Assembly (NCBI RefSeq): GCF_014654785.1
Contig: NZ_BNBD01000015.1
Span: forward strand, 62,001-126,000
DNA: 64,000 nt
Direction of reading: 5' to 3'
Origin: Streptomyces mashuensis
Lineage (GTDB): Bacteria > Actinomycetota > Actinomycetes > Streptomycetales > Streptomycetaceae
Position 1 is the stretch's first letter, and each line of letters starts with the position of its first letter. The notes beneath the pieces were generated by a model. The model had not been told where the DNA came from, ran no database searches, and was given only the letters and a program-made list of their open reading frames with translations. The position numbers were made by a program, and so were the translations under genes. Positions 25,070 through 33,384 of this stretch are shown here, one piece after another.

Positions 25070-27826
25070 GTGGCAGCAAAGGCATCGAATACCGCATCCC
25101 AGGCGAGCGAAGCGAACGGACCGGCCGGCGGCGGGGCTGTGGAGGGAGGTCGTCCCCGTCTGTTGTTGATGGACGGGCACTCCATGGCGTACCGGGCGTT
25201 CTTCGCGCTGCCCGCGGAGAATTTCACGACCACGTCGGGTCAGACGACGAACGCGGTGTACGGCTTCGCGTCGATGCTGGCGAACACGTTGCGTGACGAG
25301 CAGCCGACGCATTTCGCGGTGGCGTTCGACGTGTCGCGGAAGACGTGGCGGTCGGAGGAGTTCCCGGAGTACAAGGCGACGCGGTCGAAGACGCCGGACG
25401 ACTTCAAGGGCCAGGTGGCGCTGATCGGCGAGATGCTGGACGCGATGGGCGTGCAGCGGTTCGCCGTGGACGGTTTCGAGGCCGACGACGTGATCGCCAC
25501 GCTGGCCACGCAGGCCGAGGCGCTGGGGTACGAGGTGCTGATCGTCACGGGTGACCGGGACTCGTTCCAGCTGGTGTCGGATGCGGTGACGGTGCTGTAC
25601 CCGACGAAGGGCGTGTCGGAGCTGACGCGGTTCACGCCGGAGAAGGTCGTGGAGAAGTACGGGCTGTCGCCGCAGCAGTACCCGGATTTCGCGGCGCTGC
25701 GCGGTGACCCGTCGGACAACCTGCCGGGTATTCCGGGGGTGGGGGAGAAGACGGCCGCGAAGTGGATCAACCAGTTCGGTTCGTTCGCGGAGCTGGTGGA
25801 GCGGGTCGAGGAGGTCAAGGGCAAGGCCGGGCAGAATCTGCGTGATCACCTGGAGGCGGTGAAGCTCAACCGCCGTCTGACGGAGATGGTGCGGGACGTG
25901 GAGCTGCCGGTGGGGCCGGAGGGCCTGGCGCGGGCGGCGTACGACCGGCTGGCGCTGGTGACGCTGCTGGAGCGGCTGGAGATCCGCAACCAGGGGCTGC
26001 GGGACCGTCTGCTGGCGGCCGATCCGGGTGCGGAGTCGGCGGAGGCGGCGGAGCCGGAGGCCGGCGCCGAGGTGGACGGTGTGGTGCTGGGCACGGGCGA
26101 GCTGGCGCCGTGGCTGGCGGAGCACGCTGGTGCGCCGCTGGGCCTGGCGGTCACGGACACCTGGTCGCTGGGCAGTGGCCGGGTGAGCGAGGTGGCGCTG
26201 GCGACGGCGGAGGGCCCGGCGGCCTGGTTCGACCCGGCGGAGCTGGACGAGGCGGACGAGAAGGCGTTCGCGGCCTGGTGCGCGGATGCGGACCGGCCGA
26301 AGGTGACGCACGACGCGAAGGCGGTGCTGCGGTCGTTCGCCGAGCACGGCTGGGCGCTGGCCGGTGTGACGATGGACACGGCGCTGGCGGCGTATCTGGT
26401 GAAGCCGGGGCGCCGGTCGTTTGCGCTGGACACGCTGTCGGTGGAGTACCTGGGCCGGGAGCTGGCCACCGCGGCGGCGTCGGACGGGCAGCTGGCGTTC
26501 GGCGCGGACGAGCGGGCCGAGGCGGACGCCCTGATGGGCCGGGCGCGTACGGTGCTGGACCTGGGCGGTGCGTTCACGGGCCGGCTGAAGGACGTGGGCG
26601 CGGCGGAGCTGTTGACGGATGTCGAGCTGCCGACGAGCACGATGCTGGCGGGCCTGGAGCGGGCGGGCATTGCCGCGGACCGGTCGTGGCTGGAGCGCAT
26701 GGAGCAGCAGTTCGCGGCGGCCGTGCAGCAGGCGGTGACGGAGGCGCACGCGGCGGCGGGCCGGGAGTTCAACCTGGGGTCGCCGAAGCAGCTGCAGGAG
26801 GTGCTCTTCGGGGAGCTGGGGCTGCCGAGGACGAAGAAGACGAAGACCGGGTACACGACGGACGCGGACGCGCTGGCGTGGCTGGCGGCGCAGACGGACA
26901 ACGAGCTGCCGGTGATCATGCTGCGGCACCGTGAGCAGTCGAAGCTGCGGTCCACGGTGGAGGGCCTGATCAAGGCGATCGCGCCCGACGGCCGGATCCA
27001 CACCACGTTCAACCAGACGGTGGCGGCCACGGGCCGGCTGTCGTCGACCGACCCGAACCTGCAGAACATTCCGGTGCGCACGGACGAGGGCCGGGCCATC
27101 CGGCGCGGTTTCGTGGTCGGTGAGGGCTACGAGTCGCTGATGACGGCGGACTACAGCCAGATCGAGCTGCGGGTGATGGCCCACCTGTCGGAGGACGAGG
27201 GGCTGATCGAGGCGTTCGCCTCGGGCGAGGACCTGCACACCACGGTGGCCTCCCAGGTGTTCGGCGTCGCGAAGAGCGAGGTCGACCCGGAGATGCGCCG
27301 CAAGATCAAGGCGATGTCGTACGGCCTGGCGTACGGTCTGTCGGCGTTCGGCCTGTCGCAGCAGCTGAACATCTCGCCGGACGAGGCGCGCCGCCTGATG
27401 GACACGTTCTTCGAGCGGTTCGGCGGGGTCCGCGACTACCTGCAGCGGGTGGTGGAGGAGGCGCGTGCGACGGGCTACACGGAGACGATGCTCGGCCGTC
27501 GCCGCTACCTGCCGGACCTGAACAGCGACAACCGGCAGCGTCGTGAGATGGCCGAGCGGATGGCGCTGAACGCCCCGATCCAGGGCACGGCCGCGGACAT
27601 CGTGAAGATCGCGATGCTGCGGGTCGGGGAGGCGCTGGCCGCCGAGCGGCTCGTGTCGCGGATGCTGCTCCAGGTCCACGACGAAATCGTGCTGGAGATC
27701 GCGCCGGGCGAGCGGGAGAAGGTGGAGGCGCTGGTCCGCCGGGAGATGGCCGGTGCGGTGGAGCTGCGTGCCCCGCTGGACGTGTCGGTGGGCGTCGGCA
27801 AGGACTGGGAGTCGGCCGCGCACTGA
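25070..27826 (+). CDS. polA: DNA polymerase I
   Basis: A 918-residue repair and Okazaki-fragment polymerase. The N-terminal 5'-nuclease domain (LLLMDGHSMAYRAFFAL, EADDVIATLA, VTGDRD) is followed by a degenerate 3'-5' exonuclease domain that appears to lack proofreading acids. The polymerase domain has motif A DYSQIELR (D694), the O-helix with K747, Y751 and Y755, and motif C VHDEI (D871). Y751 sits at the E. coli F762 position; Tyr there is known to lower discrimination against dideoxynucleotides. The start is GTG 25070. A damage-type promoter abuts the start. Confidence 0.96.
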   Translation: MAAKASNTASQASEANGPAGGGAVEGGRPRLLLMDGHSMAYRAFFALPAENFTTTSGQTTNAVYGFASMLANTLRDEQPTHFAVAFDVSRKTWRSEEFPEYKATRSKTPDDFKGQVALIGEMLDAMGVQRFAVDGFEADDVIATLATQAEALGYEVLIVTGDRDSFQLVSDAVTVLYPTKGVSELTRFTPEKVVEKYGLSPQQYPDFAALRGDPSDNLPGIPGVGEKTAAKWINQFGSFAELVERVEEVKGKAGQNLRDHLEAVKLNRRLTEMVRDVELPVGPEGLARAAYDRLALVTLLERLEIRNQGLRDRLLAADPGAESAEAAEPEAGAEVDGVVLGTGELAPWLAEHAGAPLGLAVTDTWSLGSGRVSEVALATAEGPAAWFDPAELDEADEKAFAAWCADADRPKVTHDAKAVLRSFAEHGWALAGVTMDTALAAYLVKPGRRSFALDTLSVEYLGRELATAAASDGQLAFGADERAEADALMGRARTVLDLGGAFTGRLKDVGAAELLTDVELPTSTMLAGLERAGIAADRSWLERMEQQFAAAVQQAVTEAHAAAGREFNLGSPKQLQEVLFGELGLPRTKKTKTGYTTDADALAWLAAQTDNELPVIMLRHREQSKLRSTVEGLIKAIAPDGRIHTTFNQTVAATGRLSSTDPNLQNIPVRTDEGRAIRRGFVVGEGYESLMTADYSQIELRVMAHLSEDEGLIEAFASGEDLHTTVASQVFGVAKSEVDPEMRRKIKAMSYGLAYGLSAFGLSQQLNISPDEARRLMDTFFERFGGVRDYLQRVVEEARATGYTETMLGRRRYLPDLNSDNRQRREMAERMALNAPIQGTAADIVKIAMLRVGEALAAERLVSRMLLQVHDEIVLEIAPGEREKVEALVRREMAGAVELRAPLDVSVGVGKDWESAAH

Positions 27827-27845
27827 CGTGCGCCGACGGCGTCCG

Positions 27846-27890
27846 GCCACCGGGCTGGCCCCTGCGTGGGGGCCGGCCCGGTGGCGTTTT
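27846..27890 (+). terminator. Terminator of polA
   Basis: GCCACCGGGC (27846-27855) pairs with GCCCGGTGGC (27876-27885), with further GGCCCC/GGGGCC pairing inside, followed by GTTTT. Confidence 0.85.
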
Positions 27891-28008
27891 CCGGCGGGAG
27901 GTGGCGGTGGCCGTCTTCTCATCCCGTGGTGCCCTTGCTACGGTGCGCCTTCACTGACGACCTGTCAGGTATGGAGACCGGCTGGTCCCGCTCCCCTGGA
28001 GGCCGACC

Positions 28009-28146
28009 ATGCGCGCACTGGCCGCCGCGGCCGCCGGACTGGCCGCCGCCGTCGCCCTCGTGCTGGCCCTGACCGCCCTCGGCCGGCCCGCACCCGGGGA
28101 CGGCCCGCCCCGCCCCCTGCTGTCCTCCCCGCCCGCACACCCCTGA
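28009..28146 (+). CDS. Small hydrophobic secreted or membrane peptide
   Basis: A 45-residue ORF starting at ATG 28009 and ending in TGA 28144-28146. Residues 2-25 form an Ala/Leu-rich hydrophobic helix, followed by a proline-rich tail. It lies 13 bp before the PorA-like gene on the same strand. It is not a recognised family; coding status is inferred from frame and position. Confidence 0.4.
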   Translation: MRALAAAAAGLAAAVALVLALTALGRPAPGDGPPRPLLSSPPAHP

Positions 28147-28159
28147 CGGCGGCCCCGCC

Positions 28160-29194
28160 GTGCGCCGCCGAGCGAGCCTGGTGCTGCTGGCCCTGGCCGT
28201 GTGCTGCACGGCCCTGTCCCCGCTGCTGCGCCTGTACGCCGTCCCCCGCCTGGTCGCCGTGCCCGCCGACACGTACCAGGCCGTCGTCATGGAGGCCGAG
28301 GACGCCACCCTCGTCGACTACGCCACCCTCCGCGCCCGCCGCGTCCCGCGGCTGGTCATGGTGCAGAGCCTGCGCGGCGACGTGCCGGCGGCCCGCCGGA
28401 TCAAGGCGGCCACCGGCCGCGACGTGGTCGTCTGGGACACCCTGGTGCACGCCGCCACCTCCGACGGCACCCTCGTCTCCCGCATCCCCGAGCGCTACGT
28501 CTTCGACGCCCGCACCCAGCAGCCGGTGCACGCCGGCGGCGAACACGTCGACGGCACGCCCGTCACCCGCGACGGCATCGAGTACAAGTGGCCGTTCTTC
28601 ACCGAGAAGCGCGACTACCGCTACTTCGACCTGATGACCCGCACCTCGGCCCCCATCCATTACAAGGGCACCCGTACCTTCCACGGCCTGACCGTCTACC
28701 GCTTCGAGCAGACCATTCCCTGGACCCCCGTGCCCCTGCCCCGGCAGCTGCCCCTGGGCGTGACCCCCGAGACCGTCACCGCCATGGGCCTGGAACGCTG
28801 GTACTCCACGACCCGCACCTTCCTCGTCGAGCCCGTCACCGGCGCCCCCGTCGACGGGGAGGAACTGCACCGCGAGGAGATGCGCTGGACCGGGCAGCCG
28901 GAGAAGGACCCCGTGCCCGCGTTCTCCGGCCACGTACGGATGCGTGCCGACTACGTGCGCCACACCGTCGCCCAGGTCGCCGGCCAGCGCCGCCTGATCC
29001 TGCTGCTCCGCTCCTGGCTGCCGTGGGGTCTGCCGCCGCTCGGGGCGGCCCTGCTGGCCGCCGCGCTGATCCTTGAGGCACGAGATCGGCGTGCGTTCCG
29101 CGATCCGGGGGCACACGATGGAGGGAAACCCGAACGGGTGACCCCCGCGCAGGGGGCGCGGGGAGCCACGGCGACCCAGGGAGGCCCACCGTGA
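28160..29194 (+). CDS. PorA-like (DUF3068) membrane protein
   Basis: A 344-residue protein with an N-terminal hydrophobic segment (about 5-22), a large external domain, and a second transmembrane helix at about 275-300 (SWLPWGLPPLGAALLAAALIL). KWPFFTEKRDYRYFDLMTRTSAPIHYKG is typical of the DUF3068 family, whose members occur widely in actinobacteria. The start is GTG 28160. Its stop overlaps the next start in GTGA. Confidence 0.82.
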   Translation: MRRRASLVLLALAVCCTALSPLLRLYAVPRLVAVPADTYQAVVMEAEDATLVDYATLRARRVPRLVMVQSLRGDVPAARRIKAATGRDVVVWDTLVHAATSDGTLVSRIPERYVFDARTQQPVHAGGEHVDGTPVTRDGIEYKWPFFTEKRDYRYFDLMTRTSAPIHYKGTRTFHGLTVYRFEQTIPWTPVPLPRQLPLGVTPETVTAMGLERWYSTTRTFLVEPVTGAPVDGEELHREEMRWTGQPEKDPVPAFSGHVRMRADYVRHTVAQVAGQRRLILLLRSWLPWGLPPLGAALLAAALILEARDRRAFRDPGAHDGGKPERVTPAQGARGATATQGGPP

Positions 29195-29382
29195 AGGACA
29201 ACCCCGAGGAGAAGTCCGCCCCCTCCGGGCCGGCGCGGCTGTTCACCGGCGGTGAACGGCCGTTCGACCCCGAGGACCTGGTGATGGCGTCCGGCCACGA
29301 CGTCACGCCCGAACGCGTCGAGGCCGCGAAGCGCCTCATCGAGGAGAAGGGGGCGGCCGCCGTCGAGCGCTACCTGCCCTGA
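29191..29382 (+). CDS. Small conserved-looking protein of unknown function
   Basis: A 63-residue soluble protein. It has a disordered N-terminus, then FDPEDLVMASGHDVTPERVEAAKRLIEEKGAAAVERYLP, which would form two helices. The GTG start overlaps the PorA-like stop by 4 bp, so the genes are co-translated. The family is not named. Confidence 0.65.
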   Translation: MKDNPEEKSAPSGPARLFTGGERPFDPEDLVMASGHDVTPERVEAAKRLIEEKGAAAVERYLP

Positions 29383-29402
29383 GCCCGTACGCCCCCCGGC
29401 GG

Positions 29403-31958
29403 CTACCGGCGCGCGTTGGTACGACGCGTCGCCGTGGCCGTCGTCGGGTCCTCGGGCCACGGGTGGCGCGGGTAGCGGCCGCGCAGCTCGGCCCGGACGG
29501 CCCGGTAGCCGTCCCGCCAGAACGACTCCAGGTCCGCGGTCACCGCCGCGGGCCGGCCCGCGGGCGACAGCAGGTGGACGAGCACGGGCACGCGGCCGTC
29601 CGCCACGCGCGGCGTCCGCGCCAGCCCGAACAGCTCCTGGAGCTTCACCGCCAGCACCGGCTGCTCACCGGAGTAGTCCACACGGACCCGTGACCCGCTG
29701 GGCACCTCCAGGCGCTCCGGCGCCAGCTCGTCGAGGCGCGCCGCCTGGCCGCCCGCCCACGGCAGCAGCCGCTCCAGCGCCTGCCCCGCGTCCACCCGCT
29801 CCAAGTCGGCGCGGCCCCGCGCCCGGTCCAGCTCCAGGCCCAGCCACTCCGGTGCCGCCGCCAGCAGTGCCGCGTCCGACACGTCCGGCCACGGTTCGCC
29901 CAGCACGCGGTGCAGGAACGCCAGCCGCTGCCGCAGGACCTCCGCCTGCGGGCTCCAGCGCAGCAGGCCCACGCCCTCCGCCGCCAGCCCCTCCAGCAGC
30001 GCGCCCCGCACCCGCTCCGCGGGGGGCGCGGCCAGCGGCGCGGCGGACAGTTCCACGGCGCCCAGGCGCGTGACCCGGCGCGCCACGACGTCCCGCCGCG
30101 CGGCCGACCAGTGCACCTCCTCGTCCTCGGCGAACAGCGACGCCGCCGCGAACCGCGCCGTGTCCTCGTCGATCACCGCCCCCAGCCGCACCCGCGCCGA
30201 AGCCGCCGCCACGGGCCGGTCGGCCACCGCCACGGCCACCCACGCGACCCCGGCGAGCCGCGACCCCTCCCCGAGCTCGGCCCGCGTCCCGGACGCCATC
30301 AGGTAGGCCCGCTCCCCCCGGGCCCGGGCCACCCGCTCGGGAAACGCCAGCGCGGCCACGAGCCCGGCGACGGAGTCGTCACCGGCGCGTGGCGGCACAT
30401 CGGCCCCCGCCCCCTCCGCCCCGTCCCCCCGCACCGCCCGTTCCAGGCGCCCGGCCTCCGCGCGCCAGCGCGCCGCGTAGGCGTCGCCGCCGCGGCGGGC
30501 CGTGCGCCAGGCGGCTGCCAGGTCGTCGCCGTACTCGCGCGGCGGCTCCTCGCTCAGCAGGGCCACCACTTCCGCAGCGCGGCGCGCGCCCACCTCCCGG
30601 GCGCCGTCCAGAAGGGCACGGGCCAGGCGGGGGTGGACGCCCAGGCCCGCCATACGGCGGCCCCGGGCCGTCGGGCGGCCCGTCGCGTCCACCGCGCCCG
30701 TCGCCGTCAGCACGGCGCGCGCCGCGGACAGGGCGCCGGCCGGCGGCGGGTCCAGCAGGGCCAGGCCCGAGGCGTCCGGGTCGCCCCAGCACGCGGCCTG
30801 GAGGGCGAACGCCGTCAGGTCCGCCACCGTGATCTCCGGAGCCGGGAAGGCCGGCAGCCGCGGCTCGTCCGCCTCCGGCCAGCAGCGGTACACCGCGCCC
30901 GGCGCCTCGCGGCCCGCACGGCCCGCACGCTGCCGGGCCGCCGCCCGGGACGCCCGTACGGTCGTCAGCGCGCTCAGCCCGCGCGCGTGGTCCGTACGCG
31001 GCTCCCGCGCCAGGCCCGCGTCCACCACGATGCGCACCCCGGGCACGGTGAGGCTCGACTCGGCCACCGCCGTCGCCAGCACCACGCGCCGCCGGCCCGA
31101 GCCGCCCGCCAGGACCGCGTCCTGCACGGCGGCCGGTGCCCGGCCGTGGACCTGGAGGACCTCCGCGCCGTCCACCGAGCCGCCCAGCAGCCCGGCCACC
31201 CGGCCGATCTCGCCGACGCCCGGCAGGAAGCACAGCACGTCGCCCTCGCGCTCGCGCAGCGCCCGCCGCACCACCCCGGCCACGTGCTCCAGCAGCACCG
31301 GGTCCACCCACAGGCCGTGCGGCGGCCGCACCGGCCGCGACGGCGGCGCCCACACCACCTCCACCGGGTGCGACACCCCCTGCGCCTCGACCACCGGCGC
31401 CCCGCCCATCAGCCGCGCCCAGCCCTCGGCGTCCGTCGTGGCGGACGCCGCCACCAGCCGCAGGTCCGGCCGCAGCGCGGTCCGCACGTCCAGCAGGAAG
31501 GCGGCGGCCGTGTCGGCGTCGAGATGCCGTTCGTGGCACTCGTCGAGCACCACGACGTCCACGCCCGCCAGCTCCGGGTCGCGCTGCAGGCGCTGGAGCA
31601 GCACACCGGTGGTGACGACCTCGACCACGGTGCCCGGGCCCGCCCGCCGCTCGCCGCGCACCGTGAAGCCGACCCGGCGGCCCACCTCCTCGCCCAGCAG
31701 CCACGCCATGCGCCGCGCGGCGGCCCGGGCGGCGATCCGGCGCGGCTCGGCGACCAGCACCCGCCGCACCGGCCCACCGCCCGCCCCGCCTGCCCCGTCC
31801 GACCCCACCAGGCCCGCGAGCACCAGCGGCACGAGCGTGGTCTTGCCGGTGCCGGGCGGCGCGCACAGCACGGCGGTGCCGTGCTCCTCCAGGGCCCGGG
31901 CGAGCGCGGGCAGGGCGGTGCGTACGGGCAGCTGGGCGAGGGTGTCGGCGTGCTTCAC
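29403..31958 (-). CDS. hrpB: ATP-dependent RNA helicase HrpB
   Basis: An 851-residue DEAH-box helicase. It has motif I CAPPGTGKTT, motif II DECHER, motif III SATTDAEGWARL, motif V/VI ATAVAESSLTVPGVRIVVDAG and RQRAGRAGR, then the HrpB-specific C-terminal domain. HrpB proteins are of uncertain role in bacterial RNA metabolism. The start is GTG 31958. Confidence 0.92.
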   Translation of the reverse strand: MKHADTLAQLPVRTALPALARALEEHGTAVLCAPPGTGKTTLVPLVLAGLVGSDGAGGAGGGPVRRVLVAEPRRIAARAAARRMAWLLGEEVGRRVGFTVRGERRAGPGTVVEVVTTGVLLQRLQRDPELAGVDVVVLDECHERHLDADTAAAFLLDVRTALRPDLRLVAASATTDAEGWARLMGGAPVVEAQGVSHPVEVVWAPPSRPVRPPHGLWVDPVLLEHVAGVVRRALREREGDVLCFLPGVGEIGRVAGLLGGSVDGAEVLQVHGRAPAAVQDAVLAGGSGRRRVVLATAVAESSLTVPGVRIVVDAGLAREPRTDHARGLSALTTVRASRAAARQRAGRAGREAPGAVYRCWPEADEPRLPAFPAPEITVADLTAFALQAACWGDPDASGLALLDPPPAGALSAARAVLTATGAVDATGRPTARGRRMAGLGVHPRLARALLDGAREVGARRAAEVVALLSEEPPREYGDDLAAAWRTARRGGDAYAARWRAEAGRLERAVRGDGAEGAGADVPPRAGDDSVAGLVAALAFPERVARARGERAYLMASGTRAELGEGSRLAGVAWVAVAVADRPVAAASARVRLGAVIDEDTARFAAASLFAEDEEVHWSAARRDVVARRVTRLGAVELSAAPLAAPPAERVRGALLEGLAAEGVGLLRWSPQAEVLRQRLAFLHRVLGEPWPDVSDAALLAAAPEWLGLELDRARGRADLERVDAGQALERLLPWAGGQAARLDELAPERLEVPSGSRVRVDYSGEQPVLAVKLQELFGLARTPRVADGRVPVLVHLLSPAGRPAAVTADLESFWRDGYRAVRAELRGRYPRHPWPEDPTTATATRRTNARR

Positions 31959-31991
31959 GGCACCAGTCTCACCCGTCCCGCCGGGCGGACG

Positions 31992-32816
31992 TCAGCGGCC
32001 GTCGCGCTCGCAGACGAAGATCGCCGTGCCCGGGATCAGGTGGCCGCGCAGCGGGGACCAGCCGCCCCACTCCTGCGTGTTCCAGGCGGGCCACTCCGGC
32101 TCCACCAGGTCCGTCAGCCGGAAGCCGGCCGCGACCACGTCGCGCACCCGGTCGCCGAGGGTGCGGTGGTGTTCCACGTAGACGGCCCGGCCCGTCTCGT
32201 CCTGCTCGACATAGGGCGTGCGGTCGAAGTAGGAGGCCGCCACCGACAGCCCCTCGGGGCCGGGCTCGTCGGGGAAGGCCCAGCGCAGCGGGTGGGTGAC
32301 GGAGAAGACCCAGCGGCCGCCGGGCCGCAGGACGCGGTGCACCTCGCGCATCAGCCGCACCGGGTCGGCGACGAAGGGCACCGCCCCGTACGCCGAGCAG
32401 GCCAGGTCGAAGGAGCCGTCGGCGAACGGCAGGGCGGTGGCGTCGGCCTCCACCAGGGGAAAGCCGGTGCCGATGCGCAGGGCGTGCTGGAGCTGCCGGT
32501 GCGAGAGGTCCAGGGCGACGGGCCGGGCCCCCTGGCCGGCCAGCCAGCGCGAGCACTGGGCGGCACCGCAGCCGATCTCCAGGACGTCCCGGCCCGCGAG
32601 GGAGCCGGCCGGGCCCAGCAGCCGGGCGTCGGCCTCGTCCAGGCCCTCGGGGCCCCACACGAAGCGGTCGTCGCCCAGGAAGCCGCCGTGCTCGCGCTGG
32701 TACTCGTCGGCGTTGCGGTCCCACCAGCCGCGGCTGGCCCGGCTGCTCTCGGCGTCGCCGGCGGCCCGGCGGGTGGCCTCGGCCTCGTCGGCTCCTGCGC
32801 CCTCGTTCTCGATCAT
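31992..32816 (-). CDS. Class I SAM-dependent methyltransferase
   Basis: A 274-residue methyltransferase. Motif I is VLEIGCGAAQCSRWLAGQG; ALDLSHRQL holds the ribose-binding acid; ADATALPFADGSFDLACSAYG and VLRPGGRWVFSV complete the Methyltransf_11 core. A disordered acidic N-terminus of about 28 residues precedes it. The substrate is unknown. Confidence 0.87.
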   Translation of the reverse strand: MIENEGAGADEAEATRRAAGDAESSRASRGWWDRNADEYQREHGGFLGDDRFVWGPEGLDEADARLLGPAGSLAGRDVLEIGCGAAQCSRWLAGQGARPVALDLSHRQLQHALRIGTGFPLVEADATALPFADGSFDLACSAYGAVPFVADPVRLMREVHRVLRPGGRWVFSVTHPLRWAFPDEPGPEGLSVAASYFDRTPYVEQDETGRAVYVEHHRTLGDRVRDVVAAGFRLTDLVEPEWPAWNTQEWGGWSPLRGHLIPGTAIFVCERDGR

Positions 32817-33136
32817 GTCGTAATCTTCGCTCGGGGCTTGCCGTGGCGTGACACCGAGGGCTCCGGCCGCCCGGCGGCCCCCCCGCCCCCCGCCCGCCCT
32901 CCCGCACGGGAAGTGCGCCGGTCACCCTGGGTGACGCGCCCGTCCGTGGTGCGGCGCAGCGCGGGCGTACGTCCGGTGGGGGCATACCCCGCCGCGGTGC
33001 GTTCCATGGGTGCCCGAGGTGCGAAAAGGGGGCGCTGAGGGGTGTGGGGGCGGAAGCGGAGGGGCCCAGGAGGCCATGCGCGACCCGAGTTGTGCCGGAT
33101 ATGGGTGGATTCATCCCGGGTATGCGCCTTCGCGCA
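32817..33136. other. Non-coding stretch upstream of the rpsA promoter
   Basis: About 320 bp between the divergent methyltransferase and rpsA genes. I see no convincing gene, tRNA or terminator. The methyltransferase promoter should lie at its left end; the right end leads into the rpsA promoter. Confidence 0.5.
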
Positions 33137-33165
33137 TTGACCGTGTCCGGCTGCCCCCGTATGCT
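33137..33165 (+). promoter_or_regulatory. Sigma-HrdB-type promoter of rpsA
   Basis: TTGACC (33137-33142), a 17-bp spacer and TATGCT (33160-33165): a near-consensus vegetative promoter. Transcription would start near 33172, leaving a leader of about 210 nt before rpsA. Confidence 0.8.
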
Positions 33166-33221
33166 ACAAGTTGCGCTGCGGGCCTGCGCGCCTCAGACGG
33201 AGCAGGCGCGCTCGCACTTGT
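33166..33221 (+). repeat. Nested inverted repeats in the rpsA 5' region
   Basis: The outer arms are ACAAGT (33166-33171) and ACTTGT (33216-33221). The inner arms are GCGCGCC (33186-33192) and GGCGCGC (33205-33211). The inner stem lies within the predicted leader RNA. The outer left arm lies at the predicted start site, so it may be a DNA site instead. Confidence 0.5.
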
Positions 33222-33384
33222 TGTATGTCCCCTCGGTTGTCGAGGCGCTCCCGATGTTCTCGGGGTCTTCGGGCTCTTCAGTGGAGAGTGCGCCTCCAAG
33301 GCTGTTCGGCTTCGGCGGTGCGATACGGGTTCTCGGCGTAGCAGTACCTACGACTTCAATGTCCGTACCGGAGCCCTTTCCCAC

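Noticed and set aside
25043..27922. Long Arg-rich open frame antisense to polA
   Set aside because: It is an artefact of polA codon usage; no recognisable motif, and polA is certain.
33166..33221. Outer inverted repeat as an rpsA leader RNA hairpin
   Set aside because: The left arm precedes or sits on the predicted transcript start, so it would not be fully transcribed; only the inner stem is kept as RNA structure.
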